This document shows, piece after piece, positions 35,496 to 44,462 of a stretch of 64,000 nucleotides of DNA. Position 1 is the first letter of the stretch; the number at the start of each line of letters is the position of its first letter. The position numbers and the translations under genes were made by a program. Origin of the DNA: Microbacterium sp. W4I4 (GTDB lineage: Bacteria; Actinomycetota; Actinomycetes; Actinomycetales; Microbacteriaceae). The stretch spans positions 434,001 to 498,000 of the forward strand of contig NZ_JAUSXT010000001.1 in assembly GCF_030816235.1 (NCBI RefSeq), written 5' to 3'. The notes under the pieces were generated by a model, which saw nothing but the letters and a program-made list of their open reading frames with translations, did not search any database and was not told the origin of the DNA.

Positions 35496-36122
35496 TCAGG
35501 GGGAAGATTCCTGTGCACCGGCGCGCGCGTGCGGGATGCGCCAGCGGAAGTGCAGGGACAGCACGCGGAACACGAACACCAGAGCGGCGGCGATGAAGGT
35601 CGACAGCGGAGTCGGCAACGGCGAGTACCACAGCGCCGCAGTCAGCGCCGCCCCGAGGAACGCGGGCACCGCGTACAGATCCGACGGGTTGAACAGCTGC
35701 GGATCACGGTTCGCGACGACATCGCGCAGCAGTCCGCCGCCCACACCGGTGGTCACACCCAGCAGCGCGGCCGCGACCGGGTTCATGCCGGCGTTCATGG
35801 CGGTCGCCGTGCCCGTGGTGCAGAACAGCGCGAGGCCGCCGGCGTCGAAGATCAGCAGCGGTCGAGAATGACGCTCCACCCCAGCCGCGACGAAGTAGAC
35901 CAGCACCGCGGCAGCGACCGGCGCCACCAGATGGATCGGCTGATCGAACGCCACCGGCGGTCTGCCGATGATGAGATCGCGGATCACCCCACCGCCGAGA
36001 CCGGTGAGGCTGCCGAGCAGCAGCGAGCCGATGATGTCGTAGCCGCGCTGGGCCGCCAGAAGGCTGCCCGAGAGGGCGAAGAAGAACGTGCCGAGCAGAT
36101 CCAGCACCAGTGCCCAGTTCAT
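35496..36122 (-). CDS. TRIC/UPF0126 family cation-channel-like membrane protein
   Basis: A 208-residue protein with seven hydrophobic helices formed by two UPF0126/TRIC repeats. Each repeat carries the signature glycine/arginine loop: [19 protein letters not shown] (about residue 55) and [33 protein letters not shown] (about 140). The family is related to trimeric intracellular cation channels; earlier predictions also linked it to glycine uptake. The start is the ATG at 36120-36122 ([24 protein letters not shown]). It diverges from the thrS leader region. Confidence 0.87.
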   Translation of the reverse strand: MNWALVLDLLGTFFFALSGSLLAAQRGYDIIGSLLLGSLTGLGGGVIRDLIIGRPPVAFDQPIHLVAPVAAAVLVYFVAAGVERHSRPLLIFDAGGLALFCTTGTATAMNAGMNPVAAALLGVTTGVGGGLLRDVVANRDPQLFNPSDLYAVPAFLGAALTAALWYSPLPTPLSTFIAAALVFVFRVLSLHFRWRIPHARAGAQESSP

Positions 36123-36209
36123 GCCCGCCCTTCGTCCGCGATGATCCGCCATCATTCCAGCACACAGAGCCCGCTGAGTCCCGGTTCCGGATGGTCGGGC
36201 GCGGCGGCG

Positions 36210-36215
36210 TAGACT
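36210..36215 (+). promoter_or_regulatory. Putative -10 box of the thrS leader transcript
   Basis: TAGACT ends six bases before the ATG at 36222, the arrangement expected if transcription begins at that A. No clear -35 element is seen. Confidence 0.45.
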
Positions 36216-36221
36216 TGATCC

Positions 36222-36290
36222 ATGGAATTCGTGTCGACCTGGACCGTGGCCTCTGCCACCGGTGTCGTCACGCGAACTACGGGCGCCTGA
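36222..36290 (+). CDS. Predicted threonine-rich leader peptide upstream of thrS
   Basis: A 22-codon ORF that begins ATG GAA TTC and ends ACG GGC GCC TGA. Six of its 22 residues are threonine (three ACC, two ACG, one ACT), including the adjacent pair near the end in VVTRTTGA, far above background. It starts six bases after TAGACT, so would be translated as a leaderless mRNA, and its stop codon lies five bases before a GC hairpin and 68 bp before thrS. This is what an attenuation leader sensing charged tRNA-Thr would look like. Not proven; the evidence is composition and placement. Confidence 0.5.
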   Translation: MEFVSTWTVASATGVVTRTTGA

Positions 36291-36295
36291 GCGGG

Positions 36296-36313
36296 CGGGC
36301 GCGCGTGCGCCCG
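36296..36313 (+). promoter_or_regulatory. Hairpin between leader ORF and thrS
   Basis: CGGGCGC pairs with GCGCCCG around a GCGT tetraloop, directly after the leader ORF stop. There is no U run. It could be an attenuator, a pause site or a switch with the thrS ribosome-binding region (GGAG at 36348-36351). Confidence 0.4.
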
Positions 36314-36358
36314 AAGCTGAGCCGTCGTCTCATTCCATCGTCAATCTGGAGAATCCCC

Positions 36359-38371
36359 GTGTCAGACTTCGCCCAGCCCAGCGCCGACCAGCGCGACGGC
36401 TTCGCCCTGTTCACCGATCGTTCCGTCATCGCCATGCGCGTGAACGGCGTCCTCAAGGACCTGGCCGCGACCGTCGCTGACAGCGACGTCGCCCTGCCGG
36501 TCACCGTCGACAGCAAGGATGGCCTCGACATCCTGCGCCACTCGACCGCGCACGTGCTCGCGCAGGCGGTGCAGCGCATCCGTCCCGCCGCGAACCTCGG
36601 CATCGGACCGTTCATCACTGACGGTTTCTATTACGACTTCGGCGTCGACGAGCCGTTCACCCCCGAGGACCTCAAGTCCATCTCGAAGGAGATGCAGCGC
36701 ATCATCCGCGAGGGTCAGCGCTTCACCCGTCGCGTCGTCACCGAGGACGAGGCGCGTGCCGAGCTCGCGAACGAGCCGTTCAAGCTCGAGCTGATCGACT
36801 TGGCCGGTGGCCCCGGCTCCGGAGCGGATGCTGCGGAAGGCGCGTCCGTGGAGGTCGGCGCCGGCGAGCTGACCATCTACGACAACGTGTCCAAGGACGG
36901 CGAGGTCGCCTGGAAGGACCTCTGTCGCGGACCGCACGTGCCCAGCACCCGCCTGCTCGGCAACGGCTGGGATCTGACCCGGGTCGCCGCCGCCTACTGG
37001 CGCGGCAGTGAGAAGAACCCGCAGCTGCAGCGCATCTACGGCACCGCGTGGCCCAGCAAGGACGAGCTGCGCGCCTATCAGGAGCGCCTCGCCGAGGCCG
37101 AGCGCCGCGATCACCGCAAGCTCGGCGCCGAGATGGATCTGTTCTCGTTCCCCGACGAGATCGGCTCGGGCCTGGCCGTCTTCCACCCTCGCGGCGGCAT
37201 CATCCGCTACGAGATCGAGGAGAACCTCCGCCGTCACCTGCTGCGCAACGGCTACGACGTCGTCAACACCCCGCACATCACGAAGAAGGACCTGTTCCAG
37301 ACTTCGGGTCACCTGCAGACCTACGCCGACGGCATGTTCCCCCCGATGCACCTCGATGAGGTCGTAGACGAGGACGGCAACGTCACGCGTCAGGGTCAGG
37401 ACTACTACCTGAAGCCGATGAACTGCCCGTTCCACAACCTCATCTTCCGTGCACGGGGTCGCAGCTACCGCGAGCTGCCGCTGCGTCTGGCTGAGTTCGG
37501 CACCGTGTACCGGTACGAGAAGAGCGGAACGCTCTCGGGGCTGACCCGCGTACGCGGCCTGACTCAGGACGACGCGCACATCTATGTCGCCCAGGACCAG
37601 GTGCGAGAGGAGCTGACCACCAACCTCAACCTGGTGCTCGAGCTGCTGCGCGACTACGGGCTGAACGACTTCTACCTCGAGCTGTCCACCAACGAGGTGG
37701 GCAACCCGAAGTTCCTCGGCGAGCCCGAGCAGTGGACCACCGCCATCGACACGCTGCGCGAGGTCGCGATCGCGTCGGGCCTGGAGCTGGTCGCCGATCC
37801 CGGCGGCGCGGCGTTCTACGGTCCGAAGATCTCCGTGCAGGCGCGGGATGCCATCGGCCGCACCTGGCAGATGTCGACCATCCAGCTCGACTTCAACCAG
37901 CCGGAGCGCTTCGAGCTGGAGTACACCGGTCCCGACGGCGCCAAGCACCGCCCGGTGATGATCCACCGCGCCCTGCTGGGCTCGGTCGAGCGCTTCTTCG
38001 CCATCCTGCTCGAGCACTACGCCGGCGACTTCCCGCTGTGGCTGGCGCCCGCGCAGGTCGTGGGCGTGCCTGTCGCCGACCAGTTCGGCGACTACCTCGG
38101 CGAGGTCGTCAGCCAGCTGAAGGCCGCCGGCGTGCGCGCCGAGGTCGACCACTCGGACGACCGGATGCAGAAGAAGATCCGCAACCACACCACGTCCAAG
38201 GTGCCGCTGATCCTCATCGCCGGCGAGCAGGACCGCGCCGCGGGCACCGTCTCGTTCCGCTTCCGAGATGGATCGCAGGAGAACGGCGTTCCCGTTGTCG
38301 ACGCGATCGATCGCATCCGCCGGGCGATCGCCGCCCATGCGCGGGTGATGACCTCCGAGGATCTGGCATGA
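36359..38371 (+). CDS. thrS: Threonyl-tRNA synthetase
   Basis: A 670-residue class II synthetase that charges tRNA-Thr. Domains in order: TGS-like N1 (about 20-75, [18 protein letters not shown]), N2 editing domain (about 80-260) with [14 protein letters not shown] and the zinc-type CRGPHVPST, the catalytic core with motif 2 region [40 protein letters not shown] and the zinc Cys in [12 protein letters not shown], motif 3 [21 protein letters not shown], and the anticodon-binding domain [17 protein letters not shown]. The start is the GTG at 36359, following GGAG; the frame open to 36110 is not used. It overlaps the HIT gene by four bases. Confidence 0.96.
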   Translation: MSDFAQPSADQRDGFALFTDRSVIAMRVNGVLKDLAATVADSDVALPVTVDSKDGLDILRHSTAHVLAQAVQRIRPAANLGIGPFITDGFYYDFGVDEPFTPEDLKSISKEMQRIIREGQRFTRRVVTEDEARAELANEPFKLELIDLAGGPGSGADAAEGASVEVGAGELTIYDNVSKDGEVAWKDLCRGPHVPSTRLLGNGWDLTRVAAAYWRGSEKNPQLQRIYGTAWPSKDELRAYQERLAEAERRDHRKLGAEMDLFSFPDEIGSGLAVFHPRGGIIRYEIEENLRRHLLRNGYDVVNTPHITKKDLFQTSGHLQTYADGMFPPMHLDEVVDEDGNVTRQGQDYYLKPMNCPFHNLIFRARGRSYRELPLRLAEFGTVYRYEKSGTLSGLTRVRGLTQDDAHIYVAQDQVREELTTNLNLVLELLRDYGLNDFYLELSTNEVGNPKFLGEPEQWTTAIDTLREVAIASGLELVADPGGAAFYGPKISVQARDAIGRTWQMSTIQLDFNQPERFELEYTGPDGAKHRPVMIHRALLGSVERFFAILLEHYAGDFPLWLAPAQVVGVPVADQFGDYLGEVVSQLKAAGVRAEVDHSDDRMQKKIRNHTTSKVPLILIAGEQDRAAGTVSFRFRDGSQENGVPVVDAIDRIRRAIAAHARVMTSEDLA

Positions 38372-38964
38372 CCTCCGACACCGCCGAGCCGGGCCCTTCG
38401 ACCGGCTCAGGCCCTTCGACCGGCTCGGAGATCCATAGCGTCGAGGACGGGGGCCACCTGGCCGGCGTGCCGGACGAGTTCCAGCGACTCTGGACCCCGC
38501 ACCGGATGGCGTACATCCAGGCGGGGCCCGAGGTGCTGCGCGAGGATTGCCCGTTCTGCGAGGCTCCGAAGCATCCGGATGCCGAGCGGCTGATCGTCGC
38601 GCGCGGAGAGTCCGCGTACGTGCTGCTGAACCTGTTCCCGTACAACTCCGGCCACCTGCTCGTGTGCCCGTACCGCCACATCGCGACCTACGATCAGGCC
38701 ACACCCGAGGAGGTCGCCGAGATCGGCGAGCTCACCCAGGTCGGCATGCGCGTGCTGCGTCAGGTCTCGAACTGCGACGGCTTCAACCTGGGCATGAACC
38801 AGGGATCGGTCGCCGGGGCCGGTGTCGACGCGCACCTGCATCAGCACATCGTCCCGCGTTGGACGTCGGATGCGAACTTCTTCCCGATCATCGCGAAGAC
38901 CAAGGCGCTGCCTCAGCTGCTCGGCGAGGTGCGCGAGGCCGTCGCGCACGCCTGGCCGCGCTGA
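38368..38964 (+). CDS. HIT-family nucleotide hydrolase/transferase
   Basis: A 198-residue HIT protein. The active-site motif, [10 protein letters not shown] in [21 protein letters not shown] (about residue 155), is preceded by [28 protein letters not shown] pair upstream (about 56) probably binds zinc with downstream histidines, as in the actinobacterial AP4A-phosphorylase-like branch. The ATG at 38368 overlaps the thrS stop. Residues 9-20 are two tandem copies of GPSTGS, encoded by an 18-bp repeat that matches a dispersed palindrome (see 38396-38428), so this N-terminus looks like a late insertion. Conserved HIT sequence only begins near residue 33 ([18 protein letters not shown]). Confidence 0.88.
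   Translation: MTSDTAEPGPSTGSGPSTGSEIHSVEDGGHLAGVPDEFQRLWTPHRMAYIQAGPEVLREDCPFCEAPKHPDAERLIVARGESAYVLLNLFPYNSGHLLVCPYRHIATYDQATPEEVAEIGELTQVGMRVLRQVSNCDGFNLGMNQGSVAGAGVDAHLHQHIVPRWTSDANFFPIIAKTKALPQLLGEVREAVAHAWPR
38396..38428 (+). repeat. Tandem 18-bp repeat derived from a dispersed palindromic element
   Basis: CTTCGACCGGCTCAG (38396-38410) is repeated 18 bp on as CTTCGACCGGCTCGG (38414-38428). The first copy is identical to the reverse complement of the right arm of the palindrome at 44463-44506. It lies within the HIT coding sequence in frame. Confidence 0.8.
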
Positions 38965-38968
38965 CATA

Positions 38969-39035
38969 CCCGTCTATATGGCGCAAACCGCCCCTGTTCT
39001 CGCGAATCAGGGGCGGTTTGTGCCATATAGACGGG
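38969..39035. repeat. Long inverted repeat (28-bp arms) between converging genes
   Basis: Two 28-base arms (38969-38996 and 39008-39035), starting CCCGTCTATATGG and ending CCATATAGACGGG, are reverse complements with a single G:T mismatch, around an 11-base loop. It lies five bases after the HIT stop and 11 bp before the pdxY stop, so can end both transcripts, but it is much longer than needed for a terminator. Confidence 0.85.
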
Positions 39036-39045
39036 CTCTGCGGGC

Positions 39046-39897
39046 TCAGCGCACCTGGTGCGCGGTGAACTGCAGACGCGGGTTCGCGTAGGCCTCCTGC
39101 GCCTGCACCAGCTGCAGTTCCCGGTCGCCGGCATCGAGCGTCAGCTGCAGCAGATCGAACACGCTCGAGACCGTGCGCTCGAGGGCGACCTTGGCATCAC
39201 CCGTGGCCACGTAGTGCGCGGTGAACAGCGCCGCGGTCACGTCGCCCGAACCATTGGCCTTCATGGGCAGGTGCGGGGTCGCGACCAGCCAGGCGCCCTT
39301 GCCGTCGGCGGCGAGCATCTCGATGGTGCCCTCCTCGCGGTCCGGACGCTCCACCGAGGTCACCAGCACGGTCGACGGGCCCATCGCCATCGCAGCGTCC
39401 ACCGAGGCCAGAGTCGACTCCAGGGTGTCGGGGGAGGTGTTCGTCAGGTACCCGAGCTCGAACTGGTTCGGGGTGATGATGTCGGCCACGGGCACCACGC
39501 GGTCGCGCAGCAGTTCGGGGATGGCGGGAGCGACGAAACAACCCGACTTGGCGTTGCCCATGACGGGATCGCACGCGTACACGGCATCCGGATTCGCGGC
39601 CTTCACGCGCGCCACGGCGTCGATGATCACATCTCCGATGCCCTCGCCGCCCTGGTAGCCGCTGAGCACGGCGTCGATCTCGGGGAGGACCCCGCGCTCC
39701 TCGATGCCCGTGATCACCTCGCGCACATCGCTCGGGTCGATCATCGGACCGCGCCACGCGCCGTAGCCGGTGTGGTTGGAGAAGTTCACCGTGTAGACAG
39801 GCAGCACCTCGACGCCGATGCGCTGCAACGGGAAGACGGCGGCCGAGTTGCCGACGTGACCGTGCGCCACGGCCGACTGGATCGAGAGGATTTTCAT
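39046..39897 (-). CDS. pdxY: Pyridoxal kinase
   Basis: A 283-residue ribokinase-superfamily kinase that phosphorylates pyridoxal (and related vitamers) to the 5'-phosphate in salvage. Features: MKILSIQSAVAHGHVGNSAAVFPLQRIGVEVLPVYTVNFSNHTGYGAWRG at the N-terminus, the VYACDPVMGNAKSGCFVAP block (about residue 112), DIITPNQFELGYLTN and the C-terminal anion-hole motif HLPMKANGSGDVTAALF (catalytic Asp in GSGD, about residue 222). The sequence fits PdxY rather than ThiD. It lies 32 bp downstream of pdxR on the same strand and likely shares its transcript. Confidence 0.93.
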   Translation of the reverse strand: MKILSIQSAVAHGHVGNSAAVFPLQRIGVEVLPVYTVNFSNHTGYGAWRGPMIDPSDVREVITGIEERGVLPEIDAVLSGYQGGEGIGDVIIDAVARVKAANPDAVYACDPVMGNAKSGCFVAPAIPELLRDRVVPVADIITPNQFELGYLTNTSPDTLESTLASVDAAMAMGPSTVLVTSVERPDREEGTIEMLAADGKGAWLVATPHLPMKANGSGDVTAALFTAHYVATGDAKVALERTVSSVFDLLQLTLDAGDRELQLVQAQEAYANPRLQFTAHQVR

Positions 39898-39929
39898 CCT
39901 GACATCCTCTCACCCCGCAGGAGGGATGC

Positions 39930-41237
39930 TCAGCGCGCGGCGCTCTCGAGGTCATCGAGCAGACGGGCGGTGTCGGCCTCGGACAGGTCGTGCACGGTCA
40001 GACGCACATGGTCGGACACGGGGGAGGCCTCGTCGATGCGGAACTCGTCACCGGTGCGCACCAGCCAGCCGCGGCGCATCAGGCGCTCCGCTGCGACACG
40101 CGCCGGCACGGGCAGGCGCACCCACAGGCTCAGCCCGTCGGTGGAGTCGGTTCGGATGCCGCGGGAGAGGAGCTCAGCGGTGAACGCGCTGTTCCGCTCG
40201 GCGTAGTGACTCGCGGCATCCGCGATCTGCTGGCGGATGCCGGCATCCGCGAGCTGCGCATGCGCGAGACGCTGCAGCAGGTGGCTCACCCAGGTCGTCC
40301 CGGGGTTCAGCCGCATGGCGAGCCGCTCTGCCGTCGTGGGATCGGTCGCGGCGAGGGCGAGGCACATGTCGGGGCCGAGGAACTTCGACACCGAGCGCAC
40401 CAGCGCATAGCGGCGGTGGCCCGGAGCGATCAGCGAGGCGTACGGGTGCGCGGAGAGCATGGAGAAGTGGTCGTCCTCGATGATGAGCACGTACGGATGC
40501 GGTTCGAGCACCTTGCGCAGCGCCGCTGCGCGGGCGGCCGTGAGGCTCACTCCAGTGGGGTTCTGGGCGCGCGGTGTACTGATGATCGCGCGTACGCCGG
40601 CATCCAGCGCGGCCTGCAGACCGTCCACGGTCATGCCCTGCTCGTCGACGGGGACGGGCACGCCGCGGTACCCGCCGAGACGCACCGTGTGGATGCTGGA
40701 GAGGAAGCAGGGGTCCTCGAGAGCGACGGCGTCGTCGCGGGTGAGGGCCTGGGCGAGGAGCCGCTCGACGGCATCCACGGCGCCACTGGTGACGCTGATG
40801 CGCAGATCATCGCGGGCCAGGTCGGCGAGCATCCACTCGCGTGCCCAGTGCTCCAGGCCCGGGTCGATGACCGGTTCGCCGTACAGCACAGGACGTCCGA
40901 CGATGCCGCCCAGCGCGGCGGATGGATCGGGAATCCGCCGCGGGTCGGGGTTGCCGGAGCCGATGTCGTGCAGCACGGTGTCGGCGGCCACGCCCTCCTG
41001 GGCGAGCGGTGCGCCACCGGCCATGAGGGTGCCACCGCGGCCCTTGGAGATGACGAGACCCGCCTGGGCCAGCTGCCGATAGGCGGCCACGGCGGTATTG
41101 CGGTTGACCCCGAGGGTCGCAGCGAGCTCGCGGACCGGCGGGAGCGCGTCGCCCGGGCGCACCACGCCCCGCTCGCGCAGCGCTCGCACGCTGTCGGCGA
41201 TCTCGGCCGCCGTGCTGCCCGTTATCTCGAAGTCCAT
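39930..41237 (-). CDS. pdxR: MocR/PdxR-type regulator (GntR HTH fused to aminotransferase domain)
   Basis: A 435-residue fusion of an N-terminal GntR winged-helix domain (about 5-75: LRERGVVRPGDALPPVRELAATLGVNRNTAVAAYRQLAQAGLVISKGRGG) to a fold-type I aminotransferase domain. PLP-contact elements are present: ISTPRAQNPTGVSLT, LIIEDDHFSML and the Schiff-base lysine in LVRSVSKFLGPDMCLAL. In PdxR this domain senses PLP and does not catalyse transamination. It lies back to back with pdxS, 80 bp apart, which strongly supports control of pdxST; pdxY follows it. In other bacteria PdxR activates pdxST when PLP is low. Confidence 0.92.
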   Translation of the reverse strand: MDFEITGSTAAEIADSVRALRERGVVRPGDALPPVRELAATLGVNRNTAVAAYRQLAQAGLVISKGRGGTLMAGGAPLAQEGVAADTVLHDIGSGNPDPRRIPDPSAALGGIVGRPVLYGEPVIDPGLEHWAREWMLADLARDDLRISVTSGAVDAVERLLAQALTRDDAVALEDPCFLSSIHTVRLGGYRGVPVPVDEQGMTVDGLQAALDAGVRAIISTPRAQNPTGVSLTAARAAALRKVLEPHPYVLIIEDDHFSMLSAHPYASLIAPGHRRYALVRSVSKFLGPDMCLALAATDPTTAERLAMRLNPGTTWVSHLLQRLAHAQLADAGIRQQIADAASHYAERNSAFTAELLSRGIRTDSTDGLSLWVRLPVPARVAAERLMRRGWLVRTGDEFRIDEASPVSDHVRLTVHDLSEADTARLLDDLESAAR

Positions 41238-41241
41238 CGCC

Positions 41242-41291
41242 TTGATTCTATGGTGCTATCTTTTGACATAGGTCAATGAACTGTTTGTACT
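41242..41291 (+). promoter_or_regulatory. pdxS promoter and probable PdxR site
   Basis: TTGACA (41263-41268) and TGTACT (41286-41291) are separated by 17 bp, a good sigma-70-type match. Upstream and overlapping are CTATGGTGCTAT and CATAGGTCAA with TTGA repeats (41242-41275), giving CTATG/CATAG inverted and TTGA direct repeats, which is the kind of site MocR regulators use. Confidence 0.5.
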
Positions 41292-41317
41292 CACCTGATC
41301 CCCGCCGAGGAGACACG

Positions 41318-42220
41318 ATGGCTTCCACCGAGCAGACACCCACCACCGGATCGCAGCGCGTCAAGCGCGGTCTCGCCGAGATGCTGAAGGGCGGGGTCAT
41401 CATGGACGTCGTCACGGCAGACCAGGCGAAGATCGCCGAGGACGCCGGCGCCGTCGCCGTCATGGCGCTCGAGCGAGTGCCCGCCGACATCCGCGCGCAG
41501 GGCGGCGTGTCGCGCATGAGCGATCCCGACATGATCGACAGCATCATCTCCTCGGTCTCCATCCCCGTGATGGCGAAGGCCCGCATCGGTCACTTCGTCG
41601 AGGCGCAGGTGCTGCAGGAGCTCGGCGTCGATTACATCGACGAGTCCGAGGTGCTCTCGCCGGCGGACTACGTCAACCACATCGACAAGTGGCCCTTCAC
41701 GGTGCCGTTCGTGTGCGGTGCGACCAACCTCGGCGAGGCGCTGCGACGCATCAACGAGGGCGCGGCGATGATCCGCTCCAAGGGCGAGGCCGGCACCGGC
41801 GACGTCTCCGAGGCGATGAAGCACATCCGCAAGATCCGCGGTGAGATCGCCGCCCTCGGCTCGCTGTCCAAGGACGAGCTCTACGTCGCCGCCAAGGAGC
41901 TGCAGGCGCCCTACGAGCTGGTCGCCGAGATCGCCGAGACGGGCACGCTGCCCGTCGTCCTGTTCGTCGCCGGTGGCGTCGCGACGCCCGCCGATGCCGC
42001 GCTGATGATGCAGCTCGGCGCCGACGGCGTGTTCGTCGGCTCCGGCATCTTCAAGTCCGGCGACCCGGCCGCGCGCGCCGCCGCGATCGTGAAGGCCACC
42101 ACGTTCTACGACGACGCGAAGGTCATCGCGGAGGTCTCCCGAGGCCTCGGCGAGGCCATGGTCGGCATCAACGTCTCCGACCTGCCCGCACCGCACCGGC
42201 TCGCCGAGCGGGGCTGGTAA
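41318..42220 (+). CDS. pdxS: Pyridoxal 5'-phosphate synthase, synthase subunit
   Basis: A 300-residue PdxS (Pdx1) subunit, a TIM-barrel that condenses ribose 5-phosphate, glyceraldehyde 3-phosphate and ammonia into PLP. Conserved segments are [57 protein letters not shown] (with the first catalytic lysine region), [44 protein letters not shown] (with the second lysine nearby) and [17 protein letters not shown]. The start is the ATG at 41318 behind GAGGAG; the frame to 41276 is not needed. It is followed six bases later by pdxT, the glutaminase partner; a dodecameric 12+12 complex is usual. Confidence 0.97.
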   Translation: MASTEQTPTTGSQRVKRGLAEMLKGGVIMDVVTADQAKIAEDAGAVAVMALERVPADIRAQGGVSRMSDPDMIDSIISSVSIPVMAKARIGHFVEAQVLQELGVDYIDESEVLSPADYVNHIDKWPFTVPFVCGATNLGEALRRINEGAAMIRSKGEAGTGDVSEAMKHIRKIRGEIAALGSLSKDELYVAAKELQAPYELVAEIAETGTLPVVLFVAGGVATPADAALMMQLGADGVFVGSGIFKSGDPAARAAAIVKATTFYDDAKVIAEVSRGLGEAMVGINVSDLPAPHRLAERGW

Positions 42221-42226
42221 GCACCG

Positions 42227-42820
42227 ATGGCAGAAGCCCGCGTCGGCGTGCTCGCGCTGCAGGGCGATGTGCGCGAGCACGTCGCCCTGCTGGAGCATCT
42301 CGGGGCCGAAGTCGTGCGCGTCCGGCGCCCGGAGGAGTTCGCGCAGGTCGACGGACTGGTGATCCCCGGCGGCGAGTCGACGGTGATGGACAAGCTGTCC
42401 CGGATGTTCGGGCTGGCCGATCCCATCCGGGAGGCCATCCGTGGCGGGATGCCGATGTTCGGCACGTGCGCCGGGCTGATCATGCTCTCCGATCGTCTGG
42501 CGGACGGCATCGATGGTCAGCAGACCTTCGGCGGTCTGGATGCGCTCGTCCGCCGCAACGCGTTCGGCCGGCAGACGGAATCCTTCGAGGTGGATCTCGA
42601 CATCCCGGAACTCGGCCCCGACCCCGTGCACACCACCTTCATCCGCGGGCCCGTGGTCGAGGAGGTCGGAGCGGATGCCACGGCGCTGGCGTCGCTCGAG
42701 GACGGCCGAGTCGTCGCCGTCGAGCAGGGAAACCTGCTGGGGATCAGCTTCCATCCGGAGTTGAGTGGGGAGCCGCGCTTCCACCAGCGGTTCCTGGACC
42801 GGGTCACGGCGCACGCCTGA
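42227..42820 (+). CDS. pdxT: Pyridoxal 5'-phosphate synthase, glutaminase subunit
   Basis: A 197-residue class I glutamine amidotransferase giving ammonia to PdxS. The catalytic triad is visible: Cys in GMPMFGTCAGLIMLSDRL (about residue 83), His and Glu in LGISFHPELSGEPRFHQRFL (about residues 170-175). The N-terminus VGVLALQGDVREHVALLEHLGAEVVRVRRPEEF and LVIPGGESTVMDKL match the family. It is second in the pdxST operon. The neighbouring fusion gene converges from downstream. Confidence 0.96.
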   Translation: MAEARVGVLALQGDVREHVALLEHLGAEVVRVRRPEEFAQVDGLVIPGGESTVMDKLSRMFGLADPIREAIRGGMPMFGTCAGLIMLSDRLADGIDGQQTFGGLDALVRRNAFGRQTESFEVDLDIPELGPDPVHTTFIRGPVVEEVGADATALASLEDGRVVAVEQGNLLGISFHPELSGEPRFHQRFLDRVTAHA

Positions 42821-42835
42821 CGTCAGCGTCTGACC

Positions 42836-43549
42836 TCAGTCCGGCGCCGACGCGTCCGATGCGACGGCGGAGAAATCCGCGCACAGCACGCCCAGGTTCC
42901 CGTCCTGGTCCGCGATGACGATCATGCCCGGTGCATCCTCGTCGTCGACGACCGTGCCGCCCGCGGCCTGCACGGCGGCGAGCCGATCCGCCATCCGCTC
43001 GGGGGCGATGTACACCTCGATGTGGATCCTCTGCCCTGCCTCGTCGCCGTCGCCGAACCACAGATGCGGGACGCGGTCGGTGGCGTCCCTGATCTCGTCG
43101 CCGGGCGTGCCCCGCCCCTGCGACGCGGCGTCGCCGGTGAGCAGCGCGGCCCACACCGGGGCGATCCTGTCGGAGTGCACGGTGTCCAGACCCAACTCCA
43201 GCTGCGACACCGCAGAGGAGTCGGCGACGAGTCCGTGCGCGACGGCGATCTCGGTGATGGCCCGCGCCAGGGCGAGGTCCTTCTCGGTGACCCACTCGAC
43301 GATGTGCTCCACACCCTCCGCATCCCGGTGGACGGCATCCGTGCTGACCAGCTTCAGGTCCACGTAACCGTCGCCGATCGTGGTGTGCGGGTGATGGTCG
43401 AGCGACTCGCCGGCCCGCGCGATCGCCGCGATCAGACGCACGGCCTCGGCATAGTCCGGCACCGCGTAGCGGGCGTGCAGCCCCTGTGCGAGCTTGCGCC
43501 AGTCCATCAGGCCGGCGGCGGCGATCCGGGCGCTCGAGAGCATGTCCAT
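42836..43549 (-). CDS. Pterin-4a-carbinolamine-dehydratase / glyoxalase-like domain fusion
   Basis: A 237-residue two-domain protein. The N-terminal ~100 residues resemble pterin-4a-carbinolamine dehydratase (PCD/DCoH): MDWRKLAQGLHARYAVPDYAEAVRLIAAIARAGESLDHHPHTTIGDGYVDLKLVS, with the EsxxHHPxxxxxYxxVxxxL pattern. Residues ~110-230 look like a glyoxalase/bleomycin-resistance (VOC) domain: LELGLDTVHSDRIAPVWAALLTG, PHLWFGDGDEAGQRIHIEVYIAPER and GNLGVLCADFS. Fused forms are known in actinobacteria, but the substrate is not; a role in pterin or aromatic-ring metabolism is possible. It converges on pdxT with 15 bp between stops. Confidence 0.78.
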   Translation of the reverse strand: MDMLSSARIAAAGLMDWRKLAQGLHARYAVPDYAEAVRLIAAIARAGESLDHHPHTTIGDGYVDLKLVSTDAVHRDAEGVEHIVEWVTEKDLALARAITEIAVAHGLVADSSAVSQLELGLDTVHSDRIAPVWAALLTGDAASQGRGTPGDEIRDATDRVPHLWFGDGDEAGQRIHIEVYIAPERMADRLAAVQAAGGTVVDDEDAPGMIVIADQDGNLGVLCADFSAVASDASAPD

Positions 43550-43697
43550 GCGGGGAGCCTAACGCCGGTCGTGACCGTGCGACAGGCCCACTCCGGCACC
43601 ACCGGAATGCAGGGTTGAATTCGCCGGCGGCGGTGAGTCGTTAGACTGGACGATGCCCTGGGCGCTGCTCCGGGGCGGATAAGACGAGCGGAGATAT

Positions 43698-44459
43698 ATG
43701 TCCGGGCATTCCAAGTGGGCTACGACCAAGCACAAGAAGGCGGTCATCGACTCGCGTCGCGCCAAGGCGTGGGCAAAGCTCATCAAGAACATCGAGGTCG
43801 CGGCCAAGCTCGGCGGCGCCGACCTCGCCGGCAACCCGACGCTGTTCGACGCGGTGCAGAAGGCGAAGAAGACCTCTGTCCCCAAGGACAACATCGACCG
43901 CGCAGTGAAGCGCGGTGCCGGCATCGGCGGCGAGTCGGTCGAGTACGCCTCGATCATGTACGAGGGATACGGCCCCAACGGCGTCGCCTTCATGATCGAG
44001 TGTCTGACCGACAACAAGAACCGCGCCGCCGCCGAGGTGCGCACGACGCTGAGCCGCAACGGCGGAACGCTCGCCGACCCCGGGTCGGTCGCCTACAACT
44101 TCACCCGCAAGGGCGTCATCGTCGTGGGTTCCGAGGGCACCACCGAGGACGACGTCATGGAGGCGACGCTCGAGGCGGGGGCCGAGGAGATCGAGGGCCA
44201 CGCCGATGGCTTCGCGGTCATCACCGAGGCCAGCGACCTGGTGACGGTGCGCTCCGCGCTGCAGGAGGCCGGCATCGACTACGAGTCCGCGGACGTCGAG
44301 TTCGTCCCGAATCTCAAGGTCGAGATCGACGCCGATACGGCGCGCAAGGTGTTCCGCCTCATCGACGCCCTCGAGGACAGCGACGACGTGCAGAACGTGT
44401 TCACGAACTTCGACCTGAGCCCCGAGGTGCAGGCCGAGCTGGAGAGCGACGACGAGTAG
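43698..44459 (+). CDS. yebC: YebC/PmpR-family transcription/translation factor
   Basis: A 253-residue TACO1/YebC-family protein; members bind DNA or ribosomes and help translation of difficult proline stretches. The start [40 protein letters not shown] is the invariant N-terminus, and [44 protein letters not shown] and [18 protein letters not shown] are family blocks. The length is normal. It lies upstream of ruvC as in most actinobacteria, separated from it by a 44-bp palindrome. A 9-codon ORF (43652-43681) behind a TAGACT box precedes it; I regard that as unsupported. Confidence 0.95.
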   Translation: MSGHSKWATTKHKKAVIDSRRAKAWAKLIKNIEVAAKLGGADLAGNPTLFDAVQKAKKTSVPKDNIDRAVKRGAGIGGESVEYASIMYEGYGPNGVAFMIECLTDNKNRAAAEVRTTLSRNGGTLADPGSVAYNFTRKGVIVVGSEGTTEDDVMEATLEAGAEEIEGHADGFAVITEASDLVTVRSALQEAGIDYESADVEFVPNLKVEIDADTARKVFRLIDALEDSDDVQNVFTNFDLSPEVQAELESDDE

Positions 44460-44462
44460 GCC

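Noticed and set aside
43652..43681. Nine-codon leader ORF before yebC behind TAGACT
   Set aside because: Spacing is five bases, no amino acid is enriched, and it is short enough to arise by chance.
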